Of a DNA stretch of 64,000 nt, positions 10,750 through 19,481 are shown one piece after another. Below the pieces are notes generated by a model. That model had not been told where the DNA came from. It did not search any database and saw only the letters and a program-made list of their open reading frames with translations. Both the position numbers and the translations under genes were made by a program. The DNA comes from Frigidibacter mobilis (GTDB taxonomy: Bacteria; Pseudomonadota; Alphaproteobacteria; Rhodobacterales; Rhodobacteraceae), in contig NZ_CP012661.1 of NCBI RefSeq assembly GCF_001620265.1, forward strand, positions 3,323,501-3,387,500, written 5' to 3'. Within the stretch, counting starts at the first letter, position 1. Each line of letters begins with the position of its first letter.

Positions 10750-11140
10750 GCCGGCGGTTGTGGCCGGTTCTTGCGACGCGGCGACATCATCCGAATGAAT
10801 ATTCCGCGCCACTTTCTTGACGGATCCGTGACAAACATCAGAGAAAACCGCGCATTTCCAATGCCTTTTGCTCAATTTCCCGTTATTTCCGCCGCGCGGC
10901 CACCAAAGCCTGCGCCATCTTGTCCAGCAGATAACGGCGCCATCGCTATGGGCGCTGCGGGCGGTAACCGCCAATGCCCCATGTGCTCAAGGACTTGACG
11001 GACGGATGAACCGGGCGGCCAGCCCGCAATTGTCATCTATCCGTCACATCCCTGCGATGTGAAGTTCATGGCGCGGTCTGACAGCTGTCACCCGGCGCGG
11101 ATAGAAATCATCCGAACCAATCCTCACCGGAGCGACTGAC
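10750..11140. promoter_or_regulatory. Divergent promoter region between the two phosphonate importer operons
   Basis: 391 bp with no credible gene. It must hold both the phnC promoter (minus) and the promoter of the 11141 operon (plus). A good PHO box lies at 11030-11047, oriented toward the plus operon. On the minus strand a TTGTCAC half-site is at 10828-10834, about 80 bp before phnC, but its partner repeat is poor. I see no convincing sigma-70 elements. Confidence 0.6.
11030..11047 (+). promoter_or_regulatory. Candidate PHO box (PhoB binding site)
   Basis: TTGTCAT-CTAT-CCGTCAC has the two 7-bp direct repeats and 4-bp spacer of the PhoB consensus CTGTCAT-AAAT-CTGTCAC. Only a few bases differ in the conserved heptamers. 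It is 94 bp upstream of the 11141 start, a plausible promoter distance, and predicts induction at low phosphate. Confidence 0.65.
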
Positions 11141-12013
11141 ATGACCCTGAAGTCCCTGATGCTCGGCACCGCCTTCGCCATGGTTGGTGCCACCGTCGCC
11201 ACTGCCGAAACCTGGAGCATCGCCGTGACGGACGTCGAGGGCCTCGAGCGGCTGCAGTCCGAATGGGGCCCGTTCAAGGCCGCGCTCGAAGCGGCGACGG
11301 GCGAAACCTTCGAATTCTTCCCCGTTTCCTCGCGCACGGCGTCGGCCGAGGCGCTGCGCGGCGAGACGATCGACTTCGTCATCACCGGCCCGGCTGAATA
11401 CATCGTCATCAACACCCTGACCAAGGCCATCCCGCTGATCGGCTTTGGTCGCCCCGACTATCGCTGCGCCATCATCGTGCGCGCCGATGCCGGCATCGAC
11501 CGCATGGCAGACCTCAAGGGCAAGAAGGTCGCGTTCGGCGACATCGGCTCTACCTCGAACATGCTGTGCCCGATGCAGTTGATGGCCGATTATGGCGTTG
11601 ACCCGGTCAATGACATCGACAAGGTCCACACCGCCCGCAACATCGCGCATGAAGCGCTGAAGGCCGGCGACGTGGCAGCCATCGGCATCAACGAAGGCAG
11701 CTGGATATCTTCGGCCCGCAACAAGGACACCTCGGTTCCCTACGGCTTCTTCAAGGTGCTGGCGCGCTCGGGCGATCTGCCCAACGACATGCTGCTGGCC
11801 GGGGCGCATGTTCCCGCCGAGATTCAGGCGCTGGTGCGCGACAGAATCATCGCCAACAAGGCCGACATCATCACCGCCATCACCGCGCATGAGGAGAACG
11901 GCAAGTACATCGGCATGGATCTGGTGACGATCGAGGATGCCAGCTACGATGTCGTGCGCGCCATGTACACCACGGCAGGCTACCCGCAATTCGACAAGTT
12001 CCTCGGGGAATGA
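11141..12013 (+). CDS. PhnD-like phosphate/phosphonate/phosphite-binding protein
   Basis: 290 residues with a signal peptide (1-22, ending ATA). The body is a PhnD-family binding fold: SIAVTDVEGLERLQSEWGPF, FVITGPAEY and FGDIGSTSNMLCPMQ (the ligand-gripping loop). It is clearly distinct from the PhnD at 8984, which suggests another ligand. It starts a plus-strand operon with PhnC- and PhnE-like partners and enzymes related to C-P lyase accessory proteins. AACCAATCCTCACCGGAGCG precedes the start, giving a CGGAG ribosome binding site. Confidence 0.9.
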   Translation: MTLKSLMLGTAFAMVGATVATAETWSIAVTDVEGLERLQSEWGPFKAALEAATGETFEFFPVSSRTASAEALRGETIDFVITGPAEYIVINTLTKAIPLIGFGRPDYRCAIIVRADAGIDRMADLKGKKVAFGDIGSTSNMLCPMQLMADYGVDPVNDIDKVHTARNIAHEALKAGDVAAIGINEGSWISSARNKDTSVPYGFFKVLARSGDLPNDMLLAGAHVPAEIQALVRDRIIANKADIITAITAHEENGKYIGMDLVTIEDASYDVVRAMYTTAGYPQFDKFLGE

Positions 12014-12016
12014 CCG

Positions 12017-12809
12017 GTGCCGCTTGATCGCCCGGAACTCCAGGCAAAGCCGGCGGACGCCAGCCTGCAGGTCATCGACCTGCAGGCTGGCGGGCTGGCC
12101 AAGCGCTTTGGCGCCGCGCCGCCGGTGTTCGCCGGCCTGGACTTCGCCATCCGGCGGGGGGAATGCGTGGCTCTGGTCGGGGCGAACGGCACCGGCAAAT
12201 CCACCCTGCTGCGCTGCTGCCTGGGCCTGATCGCCCCGATGCCGGGCAGGTTTCGCTGCTGGGGCAAACGATGGCCACGCTTGACGGCGCGGCGCGGCGG
12301 GCCCTGCGCGGACGCACCGGGCTGGTCGGGCAAAAGCACAACCTGGTGCCGCGCCTGAGCGTGCTCTCCAACGTGATCCACGGGCTTCTGGGCAACACTC
12401 GGGCCCGCGCTACTGGATGCAGGCACTGGCCCCGGCCGAGGCGCGCGCCGCAGCGATGGCCGCGCTTGGCAAGGTCGGGCTCGCAGACCTCGCCCTGCGC
12501 CGGGCCGAGCAGCTGTCGGGCGGGCAAAGCCAGCGCGTGGCGATCGCCCGCGCACTGGTTGGCAAGCCGCGCTTTCTGGTCGCCGACGAGCCCTGTGCCT
12601 CGCTCGATCCGCAGGCGGGCGAAGAGGTGATGGCGCTGTTCATGTCGCTGGTTAAGCGCGAGGGGGTGACGGTCCTGTTCACCTCGCACAACGTGCAGCA
12701 CGCGCTCAGTTACGGCGACCGGATCCTGGGGCTGCAAGGGGGCCGGATCGCTATCGACGCACCCTCGGCGGCCGTATCCTCAACGGAAATGGCCCAGCTC
12801 TATGGTTGA
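12017..12809 (+). pseudogene. PhnC-like ABC ATPase with two apparent frameshifts
   Basis: Three reading frames together give one complete ATPase of about 264 residues. Frame one holds Walker A GANGTGKS up to about 12238. Frame two holds QVSLLGQTMATLD and the Q-loop LVGQKHNLVPRL up to about 12405. Frame three holds [15 protein letters not shown], Walker B FLVADEP and FTSHNVQ. Each junction is repaired by adding one G, at CCG/AT near 12239 (restoring PDAGQV) and in CGGGCCC near 12401-12406 (restoring GPRYWMQ). The gene is flanked by its binding protein and permease. Either it is broken and this importer is dead, or the sequence has two base-call errors; I favour the second. Confidence 0.82.
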
Positions 12810-13608
12810 TCCCGCACAGACCCCGCCGCATCGGTTCAGCCGCCCCGGCGCGCTGAGCTTTGTCAGCTATGTCCTTGCCGCCCTCCTGATCCTGTGGTCG
12901 TTCGAAGGCGCGGGCTGGTCGGTCGACCGGCTCTTGTCCTCGCCGCCGAAACTTGCGGATTTCTTCTCGCGCGCCTGGCCGCCTTCGACCCACAACCTGG
13001 ATCGCCTGGCCTGGAAGATGGTGGAAACCCTGCAGATCGCCGTTGCAGGGGCGGCCATCGGGATTGTCCTGTCACTACCGGTCGCGCTTCTGGCCGCGCG
13101 CGGGGTGCTGGTCGGGCGCGGCCTCAACCTTGCGGTACGCGTCGTGCTGGGGTTCATCCGCGCGGTGCCCGATCTGGCCTGGGCGCTGGTATTCGTGGTC
13201 GCCGTCGGGCTGGGGCCGTTTGCCGGGATGCTGGCCATCGCCATCGACACCCTGGGCTATTGCGGCCGTTTCTTCGCCGATGACATGGAAAACACCGATC
13301 CGGGCCCGGCAGAGGCGCTGATGGCCACCGGCGCGCGGCGTATCGACATTGCGGCCGGCGCGGTCATTCCCGCAGCCCTTCCCGCCTTCGTGTCGACCTC
13401 GCTGTTCGGCCTGGAAAAGGCGGTGCGCGCCTCGACCATCCTTGGCCTTGTCGGCGCAGGCGGGATCGGGATCGAGCTGAAGGTGGGCTTTGATCTTTTC
13501 GATTACCCGACAGCACTGACCGTGATCCTGATGATCGCGGCGGTGGTGATCGGGGTGGAACAAGTCGGCGCAGTTCTGCGCCAGAAACTCATGGGACCGG
13601 GACGATGA
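12802..13608 (+). CDS. PhnE-like ABC transporter permease
   Basis: 268 residues, six or so membrane segments, EAA loop near DMENTDPGPAEALMATGARR and the PhnE ending GLVGAGGIGIEL. It overlaps the end of the ATPase gene by 8 bp and the methyltransferase gene by 4 bp (ATGA), so all are co-translated. Here one permease serves the importer, unlike the paired PhnE genes of the other operon. Confidence 0.9.
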   Translation: MVDPAQTPPHRFSRPGALSFVSYVLAALLILWSFEGAGWSVDRLLSSPPKLADFFSRAWPPSTHNLDRLAWKMVETLQIAVAGAAIGIVLSLPVALLAARGVLVGRGLNLAVRVVLGFIRAVPDLAWALVFVVAVGLGPFAGMLAIAIDTLGYCGRFFADDMENTDPGPAEALMATGARRIDIAAGAVIPAALPAFVSTSLFGLEKAVRASTILGLVGAGGIGIELKVGFDLFDYPTALTVILMIAAVVIGVEQVGAVLRQKLMGPGR

Positions 13609-14261
13609 AGACAGATACCGCACATCAGTATTGGGGCACCGAATGGGCCCAGGCCGATGGCAGCTCCAAATGGGAGCGCCCCGAAGGCGAGGTGATGGAG
13701 TTTGCCCAAACCCTGCCCGCGGGTGCCAGCGTGCTGGACCTGGGCGCAGGCGTCGGGCGCCATGCGCTTGCGCTGGCGCGGCAAGGCTTCAGCGTTGCGG
13801 CCCTCGACGCGGCGCCCGAGGGCATCGCCGAGATCGACCGCATCGCAGCGGCCGAGGGGCTGACCCTCGACGCCCGCGTCGGCATGATGACCGAGTTGCC
13901 CTTCGCGGACGGCTCCTTCGACCATGTGCTGTCGTGGAACGTGATCTACCACGGCGACGAAGAGGTACTGCGCAGCACCATTGCCGAGATTGCCCGCGTG
14001 CTGAAGCCGGGCGGCACCTTCCTTGGCACCATGCTGTCGGCCCGCCGCGTGCCGGTCGAACGGGCCAAGGCCCCGGGCCGTGAAATCTCGCGCAATACCT
14101 GGGTGTTCGAGGGACCGGGCGACAAGATCCACCCGCACTACTTCTGCACCGGGCGCGATCTGCTGGATCTGTTCTCGGCCTTCGAGGTCTTCAAGCTGGA
14201 GGACCGCGAGCACGAAACCCCCGGATCGTGGCACTGGCATCTGGTGATGGAGCGGCTGTGA
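13605..14261 (+). CDS. Class I SAM-dependent methyltransferase
   Basis: 218 residues with a full Rossmann methyltransferase core: motif I VLDLGAGVGRHALALA (43-58), an acidic residue after the second strand (AALDAAPEG), and post-motif VLKPGGTFLGTML. It resembles the TehB/UbiE-like small-molecule group but no substrate can be named. The start overlaps the permease stop (ATGA), and its stop overlaps the start of the PhnM-like gene (TGATG). Such coupling to a PhnM-family enzyme suggests a shared small-molecule pathway rather than rRNA or protein methylation. Confidence 0.85.
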   Translation: MKTDTAHQYWGTEWAQADGSSKWERPEGEVMEFAQTLPAGASVLDLGAGVGRHALALARQGFSVAALDAAPEGIAEIDRIAAAEGLTLDARVGMMTELPFADGSFDHVLSWNVIYHGDEEVLRSTIAEIARVLKPGGTFLGTMLSARRVPVERAKAPGREISRNTWVFEGPGDKIHPHYFCTGRDLLDLFSAFEVFKLEDREHETPGSWHWHLVMERL

Positions 14262-15475
14262 TGGCCGCTTTCCTGATCGAAGGCGCAACTGTCCTGCTGC
14301 CCGACCGTCTCGCACAGGTTTCGCTGCGGATCGAGAACGGGGTGATTGCCGCGCTGGACGGCCCGCGTGGCGACGCGCAGGTGATCGACGCACGCGGCAT
14401 GATCCTGGCGCCCGCCCTGGTGGATATCCACGGCGACGCCTTTGAACGGCAGCTGATGCCGCGCCCCGGCGTGATGTTCGACACCGAGGCGGCCCTGCTG
14501 GAAACCGACCGGCAACTGGCGGCCAATGGCATCGCCACCGCCTATCACGCACTGACGCTCAGCTGGGAGCCGGGCCTGCGCTCGGTCGCCATCGGGCGCG
14601 AGGTGGTGCAGGCGCTGGCCGCCCTCGCCCCGCGCCTGACGGTCGAGAACCGCGTGCAGCTGCGCTGGGAAACCTTCTGCTTCGAGGCCCTGCCGCTGAT
14701 CGACATGGCTCTTGCAGGCCCGCTGTTGCCCGCGCTGGCCTTCAACGACCACACGACGATGGGCCTGCTTCACCCGTCATGCCCCCTGCAGACCCGGCCC
14801 TTCGACCATGATCCCGCCCTGCCGGTGGTGGATATGGACAGCCCGGCCTTTGCCGCCAAGATGGACTCGCGCGCCAAGCGGTCTGGCATGAAGGTGGCCG
14901 ATTTCATCGCCTTGATGCGCAAAATGTGGCAGCGCCGGCCAGAGGTTCCCTCGGTGATCGCCGAGGCCGGGGCCCGCGCACGGGCGGCGGGTTCGCCGAT
15001 GCTCAGCCATGATGACAGCCAGCCCGAGACCCGCGATTTCTACCGCGGCCACGGCGCCCGGATATCGGAGTTCCCGATGAACCTGGCGGTGATCGAGGCG
15101 GCCCGGGAGGCCGGCGACTGGATCGTGCTGGGTGCCCCCAACGCGGCGCGGGGCGGCAGCCACCTCGGCTCGCCGGGGGCGGCGGAGATGGTGGCGGCCG
15201 GGCTCTGCGATATCCTCGCGTCGGATTACTACTACCCCGCGATGCTGGCCGCCGTGGCGCGGCTGCAGGCTGACGGGGTCGGCCGGTTGCCCGAGCTGTG
15301 GAAGCTGGTCTCCACCAATCCGGCCGCCGCGCTTGGCCTTGCCGACCGTGGCGAGATCGCCCTTGGCCGCCGCGCCGATCTGGTGCTGGTCGACTGGCCC
15401 GAAGGCCATGCACCGGTCATCCGGCACTGTCTTGTCGGGGGCCGTGCCGCCTATGGCGCGATTGCGGCGGGCTAG
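14261..15475 (+). CDS. PhnM-like amidohydrolase A
   Basis: 404 residues of the amidohydrolase superfamily, PhnM branch. The metal-binding motif is DIHGD (LAPALVDIHGDAFERQL). AFNDHTTMG follows, then LSHDDSQPET and a C-terminal LGLADRGEIALGRRADLVLVDW. PhnM proper removes pyrophosphate from 5-triphosphoribosyl phosphonates in the C-P lyase pathway. This copy is about 15 residues longer than the PhnM at 18312 and differs around the substrate loops. The start at 14261 uses a TGATG overlap with the methyltransferase stop. Confidence 0.85.
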   Translation: MAAFLIEGATVLLPDRLAQVSLRIENGVIAALDGPRGDAQVIDARGMILAPALVDIHGDAFERQLMPRPGVMFDTEAALLETDRQLAANGIATAYHALTLSWEPGLRSVAIGREVVQALAALAPRLTVENRVQLRWETFCFEALPLIDMALAGPLLPALAFNDHTTMGLLHPSCPLQTRPFDHDPALPVVDMDSPAFAAKMDSRAKRSGMKVADFIALMRKMWQRRPEVPSVIAEAGARARAAGSPMLSHDDSQPETRDFYRGHGARISEFPMNLAVIEAAREAGDWIVLGAPNAARGGSHLGSPGAAEMVAAGLCDILASDYYYPAMLAAVARLQADGVGRLPELWKLVSTNPAAALGLADRGEIALGRRADLVLVDWPEGHAPVIRHCLVGGRAAYGAIAAG

Positions 15476-15478
15476 GTC

Positions 15479-16273
15479 ATGCGCGAAGAGGCGGATCGCT
15501 TTGACGGCTTGGCCGAGAGCTACGAAATGCACCGCCCCGGCTATCCGGCAGCGGCATTCCAGGCCCTTGCCGCGGACCTGCGCTGCGCAACCCGGGTGGC
15601 CGTCGATGTGGGCGCCGGGCCGGGAAACTCCACCGCCTCGCTGCGCGCTGCCCTTGGCCCGGACTGGCGCTTCATCGCCGTGGAGCCCGGCCGCGACATG
15701 CGGCGCGTGCTGTCGCGCCGGTTCTCGGCCGCGCCCGAAGTTCAAGTCGTCGATGCCACCGCCGAAGACATGCATCTGCCCAAGGGTGTGGCGGGACTGG
15801 TCGTGGCCTGCACGGCCTTTCACTGGTTCGATGCGCCGCGCTTCTATGCCGAGGCCGCGCGGGTTCTGGCCCCCGGCGGTGTGCTGGCGATCATCCGCAA
15901 CCGCCGCAAACCGCTGCCGGTGCTGCAGGCCTTCGACCGTTACATCGAAGAGCACTCGGCCGAGACCAAGGACCTGGCGCGGCGCGAGGCCCGCAAGGAG
16001 CCGGTGCTGCGCGACCTGGCGAAGGTGCCGGGGTTCATGGCGGCGCGGTCCTGCACCTATACCTGGTCCAGCCAGGTCACGGCGCGGGGCCTGATCGACC
16101 TTTACCTGACCCGGTCCACCCTGTGGGGCGTGGTCCGGCGCGTGGGCCTGTCACGGGTGATGACCGACCTGACCGCAATCTGCGCCGATCTGGGGCTGCA
16201 GGACAGCCCGGTCGGAATCGACTGGGAAACCACAGCAAAATGGGCCCGCAAACACACCGAAGGAGGGATCTGA
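15479..16273 (+). CDS. Class I SAM-dependent methyltransferase (second)
   Basis: 264 residues. Motif I is VAVDVGAGPGNSTASL (40-55), followed by VEPGRDM and the post-motif VLAPGGVLAII. The N-terminal RFDGLAESYEMHRPGYP and central CTAFHWFDAP match the ubiE/trans-aconitate-methyltransferase-like group of small-molecule methyltransferases. It lies 3 bp after PhnM-like A and overlaps the next PhnM-like gene by TGATG. It is not closely similar to the methyltransferase at 13605. Confidence 0.85.
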   Translation: MREEADRFDGLAESYEMHRPGYPAAAFQALAADLRCATRVAVDVGAGPGNSTASLRAALGPDWRFIAVEPGRDMRRVLSRRFSAAPEVQVVDATAEDMHLPKGVAGLVVACTAFHWFDAPRFYAEAARVLAPGGVLAIIRNRRKPLPVLQAFDRYIEEHSAETKDLARREARKEPVLRDLAKVPGFMAARSCTYTWSSQVTARGLIDLYLTRSTLWGVVRRVGLSRVMTDLTAICADLGLQDSPVGIDWETTAKWARKHTEGGI

Positions 16274-17428
16274 TGCTGGATCGCAACGCCACCGAATTTA
16301 CCCTTGCACAGGCGCGCATCGTCACCCCGGCCGGGATGATCGAGGGCGCGGTCGATGTCGAGGACGGCCTGATCGCCGCGATCCGCCCCTGCGCTGCGCC
16401 GGTGGGCGCATCAGACCTTGGCGGGGACTTCCTGATCCCGGGCATTGTCGATGTGCATACCGACCATGTCGAGGCGCATGTCTTTCCGCGCGCCGGCGTG
16501 CAGTGGAATTTCCTGAACGCACTGATGGCACATGATGCGGTGGTGATCGCGGGCGGAACCACGACGGTGCTGGACAGCCTGTGTGTCGGCGCCTCGATGA
16601 AGCGCCCCGAGCGGCGCGACCTGCTGGTGCCGCTGGTGGCAGCGCTGGAGCAAGGCCGGACCGAGGGCTTGTTTCGCGCCGATCACCTGCTGCACCTGCG
16701 CTGCGAGATCTGCGACCCGGACACGGTTCCCCTGACCGATGCCACCATCGCCAGCCCGCTCGTGCGGCTTGTCTCGGTGATGGACCATACCCCCGGCGAC
16801 CGGCAAAGCCTCGACACCGAGCGCTGGCTTGGCCGGATGGCCAAGGACATGGCGCTGGAGCTGACCGAGGCCCGCGCCGCAATGGCAGAGCTGCTGGACC
16901 GCTCGGCCCTCGTCGGGGCCGAGGTGCGCGCCCATGTGGTCGCCCGGGCGCGAACCGCGGGCCTGCCGTTGATGAGCCATGATGACCGCACCCCGCGCAG
17001 GTCGACCAGGCGCGGGCCGAGGGGCGACAGTGTCCGAATTCCCGACCACGCTGGAGGCTGCGGCCCATGCCCGCGCGCTGGGGCTTTCCATCGTCATGGG
17101 CGCGCCCAACCTGCTGCGCGGCGGGTCGCAATCGGGCAATGTCTCGCTGCGGACTCTGCTGGAGGCGGATCTGTGCGATGTGCTGTCCTCCGACTACATC
17201 CCGCGCAGCCCGCTGGACGCCGCCTTTGCCATCGGCTTTGACGCCAGCCTGCCGCAAGATCTGGCCCGCGCCATCTCGATGGTCACCGAAGCGCCCGCGC
17301 GACTGGCCGGACTGGCAGACCGGGGCCGGATCGCCCCGGGCCTTCGCGCCGATCTGGTGCAGGTGCGCCGGAGCGGCGCGCATAATCACGTGGTTGCCGT
17401 CTGGCGCGAAGGACGGCGCGTCTACTAG
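16273..17428 (+). pseudogene. PhnM-like amidohydrolase B with two apparent frameshifts
   Basis: About 385 residues if repaired. The first frame gives IVDVHTDHVEAHVFPRAGVQW (metal motif DVHTD, close to classical PhnM), VSVMDHTPGDRQS and MSHDD up to about 16990. The last frame gives GATVSEFPTTLEAAAHARALG and the conserved end. Adding one G near 16993-16996 (ACCCCG/GCGCAG) and one in the G-run at 17021-17024 restores TPAQVDQARAEGATVSEF. Both changes lie within 35 bp of each other. Either a sequencing artefact or a recent loss; the rest of the gene shows no decay. Confidence 0.8.
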
Positions 17429-17478
17429 CACCGACCCTGGGCCCATACGGCGCCGGGAAATGAAAGGACCCCCCAGCA

Positions 17479-18294
17479 ATGACTCCCCTGAAGATCGGCG
17501 CCTGCCTGCGCAGCGCCGAAGTTGCGGCCCACCGGGCATGGCTGTTCGAGGCCGAACGCGACATCGAATTGCAGGACTTCATGACCCATGCCGCCCTTGG
17601 CGCCGAACGCGCGGATCGCATCGCCGCGGCGAAAGCGGCGCTGGCCGGCCATACCGGCCGGGTCGGGGTTCATGGGCCCTATGAAGGGCTCGACATCGAC
17701 AACAAGGATGCCGAGCTGCGCCCGCTGATTACGGCACGGTTCCTGCGCGCGCTGGAAGCTGCCGAAGCGGTCGGGGCGCGGCAGATGGTGCTGCATTCGC
17801 CCTACCGCGCCTGGTTCCAGAACAACCGGCTGGCAGCGCCCGGCTACCCCGAGGCCAAGCTGGACCGGATCCATGACGTGCTGGACCCGGTGGTCAGACA
17901 GGCCGAGGCGGCAGGGATCACCCTCGTGATCGAGAATATCGAGGATGTCGATCCCGCCACCCGCCGCGGCCTGGTGGAAAGCTTCGCCAGCCCCGCGGTC
18001 GCCCTGTCCATCGACACCGGTCATGCGCAGCTGGCGCGCCGGATGTCCGGCGCCCCGCCGGTGGATTACTTCGTGCGGGATGCCGGCGCGCTGCTGGCCC
18101 ATGTGCATCTGCAGGATGTCGATGGCCATGCAGACCGCCACTGGGCACCCGGCGAAGGCGAGATCGAATGGGCCGGCGTTTTCCGCGCCCTGGCCGAGTG
18201 CCAGGGCGCGCCGCATCTGGTGCTTGAACTGCGCGACAAGACCGAGATCCCGAAAGGCTTTGCCTATCTGGAAGCCCTGGGGCTCGCAGTCTGA
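17479..18294 (+). CDS. Sugar-phosphate isomerase/epimerase-like TIM barrel protein
   Basis: 271 residues of the AP-endonuclease-2/xylose isomerase-like TIM barrel family. Metal-ligand candidates are in VGVHGPYEG, MVLHSPYR, LVIENIEDVD, LSIDTGHAQL, AHVHLQDVDG and VLELRD. The family includes isomerases, epimerases and endonuclease IV; the size and motifs fit a small-molecule isomerase. It is the last gene of the plus operon and could act on the sugar part of a phosphonate-sugar intermediate, which is inference only. A ribosome binding site (AAAGGACC) precedes the start. Confidence 0.83.
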   Translation: MTPLKIGACLRSAEVAAHRAWLFEAERDIELQDFMTHAALGAERADRIAAAKAALAGHTGRVGVHGPYEGLDIDNKDAELRPLITARFLRALEAAEAVGARQMVLHSPYRAWFQNNRLAAPGYPEAKLDRIHDVLDPVVRQAEAAGITLVIENIEDVDPATRRGLVESFASPAVALSIDTGHAQLARRMSGAPPVDYFVRDAGALLAHVHLQDVDGHADRHWAPGEGEIEWAGVFRALAECQGAPHLVLELRDKTEIPKGFAYLEALGLAV

Positions 18295-18300
18295 GGTTTG

Positions 18301-18324
18301 ACGGGCCGCCCTCAGGCGGCCCGT
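18301..18324. terminator. Hairpin shared by convergent phosphonate operons
   Basis: ACGGGCCGCC (18301-18310) pairs perfectly with 18315-18324 around a CTCA loop. The stop of phnM (minus) lies in the loop/stem, and the plus-strand operon stops six bases before the stem. No U-tract is present. Confidence 0.65.
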
Positions 18325-19481
18325 GCCAACATGACCGATCCATCGGAATAGATCTTGCGCCCCGCCCGCAGGGTGGTGCGCACATGGCCGACGCCGCTGT
18401 CATCGGCAATCAGCAGATCGGCCAGCATCCCTGGCGCAATCGCCCCGCGGTCCATCAGCCCCAGCGCCAGCGCCGGGTTCAGCGTCGCCAGCCGGGCGGA
18501 CCCGGCAAGACCAGCCGGATCGGCCTTGGCCAGCTCAAGAACAGCCGGCAGCAGCGCCGAGGGATGATAGTCCGAGGCCATGATGTCCAGCAGCCCCGCG
18601 CCATGTGCATCCCGCGCCGACAGGTTGCCGGAATAGGACTTGCCGCGCAGCGCATTGGGCGCGCCCATCGCCGTGGCCAGCCCACGCGCCCGCGCCTCGG
18701 TTGCTGCCTCGACCGTTACCGGAAACTCGCTGATCCCCGCGCCAAGCCCCTGCATCAGCGCGACCTTTTCCACAGTATCGTCATCATGGCTGGCCAGCGC
18801 CACGCCATGCGCGCGGCAGGTGTCGGAAATCGCGCGCAGCGTGGCGGCCATGTCGCCCGCGGCCCCGCGCTTTTCGTTGATCCGCCGGCTGACCTCGCCC
18901 TCTGCCTCGGACAGGCTCAGACCCTTGTCACGGGCGATCCGCGCCACATGCGCCTCGAGATCGCGGTACTGGCCCTGCCCCGGCGTGTGATCGGTCAGCG
19001 AGACCAGATCCACCGCACCTTCGGCGATCAGCCCTTCCACCACGCGCAGCGCATCCGGGAAGGTGATCTCGAACCGCGCGTGAACCTTGTGATCCACCTT
19101 CAGCACATCGCCCATCGCCTTCAGCGCGCGGATGATGGCGCTGGTGTTGTCGAAATGCCGGATATGGCCATAGGCGGACCCGGGATGAAATGACACCGCG
19201 GCATAGGCCGTCGTCACGCCGGCCGCCGCAAGCCGCCGGTCCAGATCGCGCAGGCCAAGCTCCAGCGGCATCCGCACATTGGGGCGGGGTTCCACCTCGC
19301 GCTCGACCATATCGCCATGCATGTCGACAAAGCCGGGCATCAGCAGCAGACCATCGCCGGTCATCGCCGCGCCCGGCATCGGTGCGCGGGCGATCTCGGC
19401 GATGCGGCCAGCCTCGATGCGGACGGAACCGCGCTCGATCACCGCATCGGGTGTCACCACCCGGAAGTCAGACAGCCACAT
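18312..19481 (-). CDS. phnM: PhnM, alpha-D-ribose 1-methylphosphonate 5-triphosphate diphosphatase family
   Basis: 389 residues. Amidohydrolase metal motif DMHGD in GFVDMHGDMVEREVEPRP, then SLTDHTPGQGQY, ALASHDDDT and GMLADLLIADD. It is the last gene of phnFGHIJKLM. In the known pathway it cleaves the triphosphate chain before C-P bond cleavage. The start MWLSDFRVV at 19481 is the common PhnM beginning; an ATG 15 bp upstream is also open. It overlaps the end of phnL by 14 bp. Confidence 0.9.
   Translation of the reverse strand: MWLSDFRVVTPDAVIERGSVRIEAGRIAEIARAPMPGAAMTGDGLLLMPGFVDMHGDMVEREVEPRPNVRMPLELGLRDLDRRLAAAGVTTAYAAVSFHPGSAYGHIRHFDNTSAIIRALKAMGDVLKVDHKVHARFEITFPDALRVVEGLIAEGAVDLVSLTDHTPGQGQYRDLEAHVARIARDKGLSLSEAEGEVSRRINEKRGAAGDMAATLRAISDTCRAHGVALASHDDDTVEKVALMQGLGAGISEFPVTVEAATEARARGLATAMGAPNALRGKSYSGNLSARDAHGAGLLDIMASDYHPSALLPAVLELAKADPAGLAGSARLATLNPALALGLMDRGAIAPGMLADLLIADDSGVGHVRTTLRAGRKIYSDGSVMLARAA

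Noticed and set aside
12017..12809. Programmed ribosomal frameshifting in the PhnC-like gene
   Set aside because: Two shifts in series with no slippery heptamer or pseudoknot, and similar single-base gaps in unrelated genes, make sequence error or mutation more likely.
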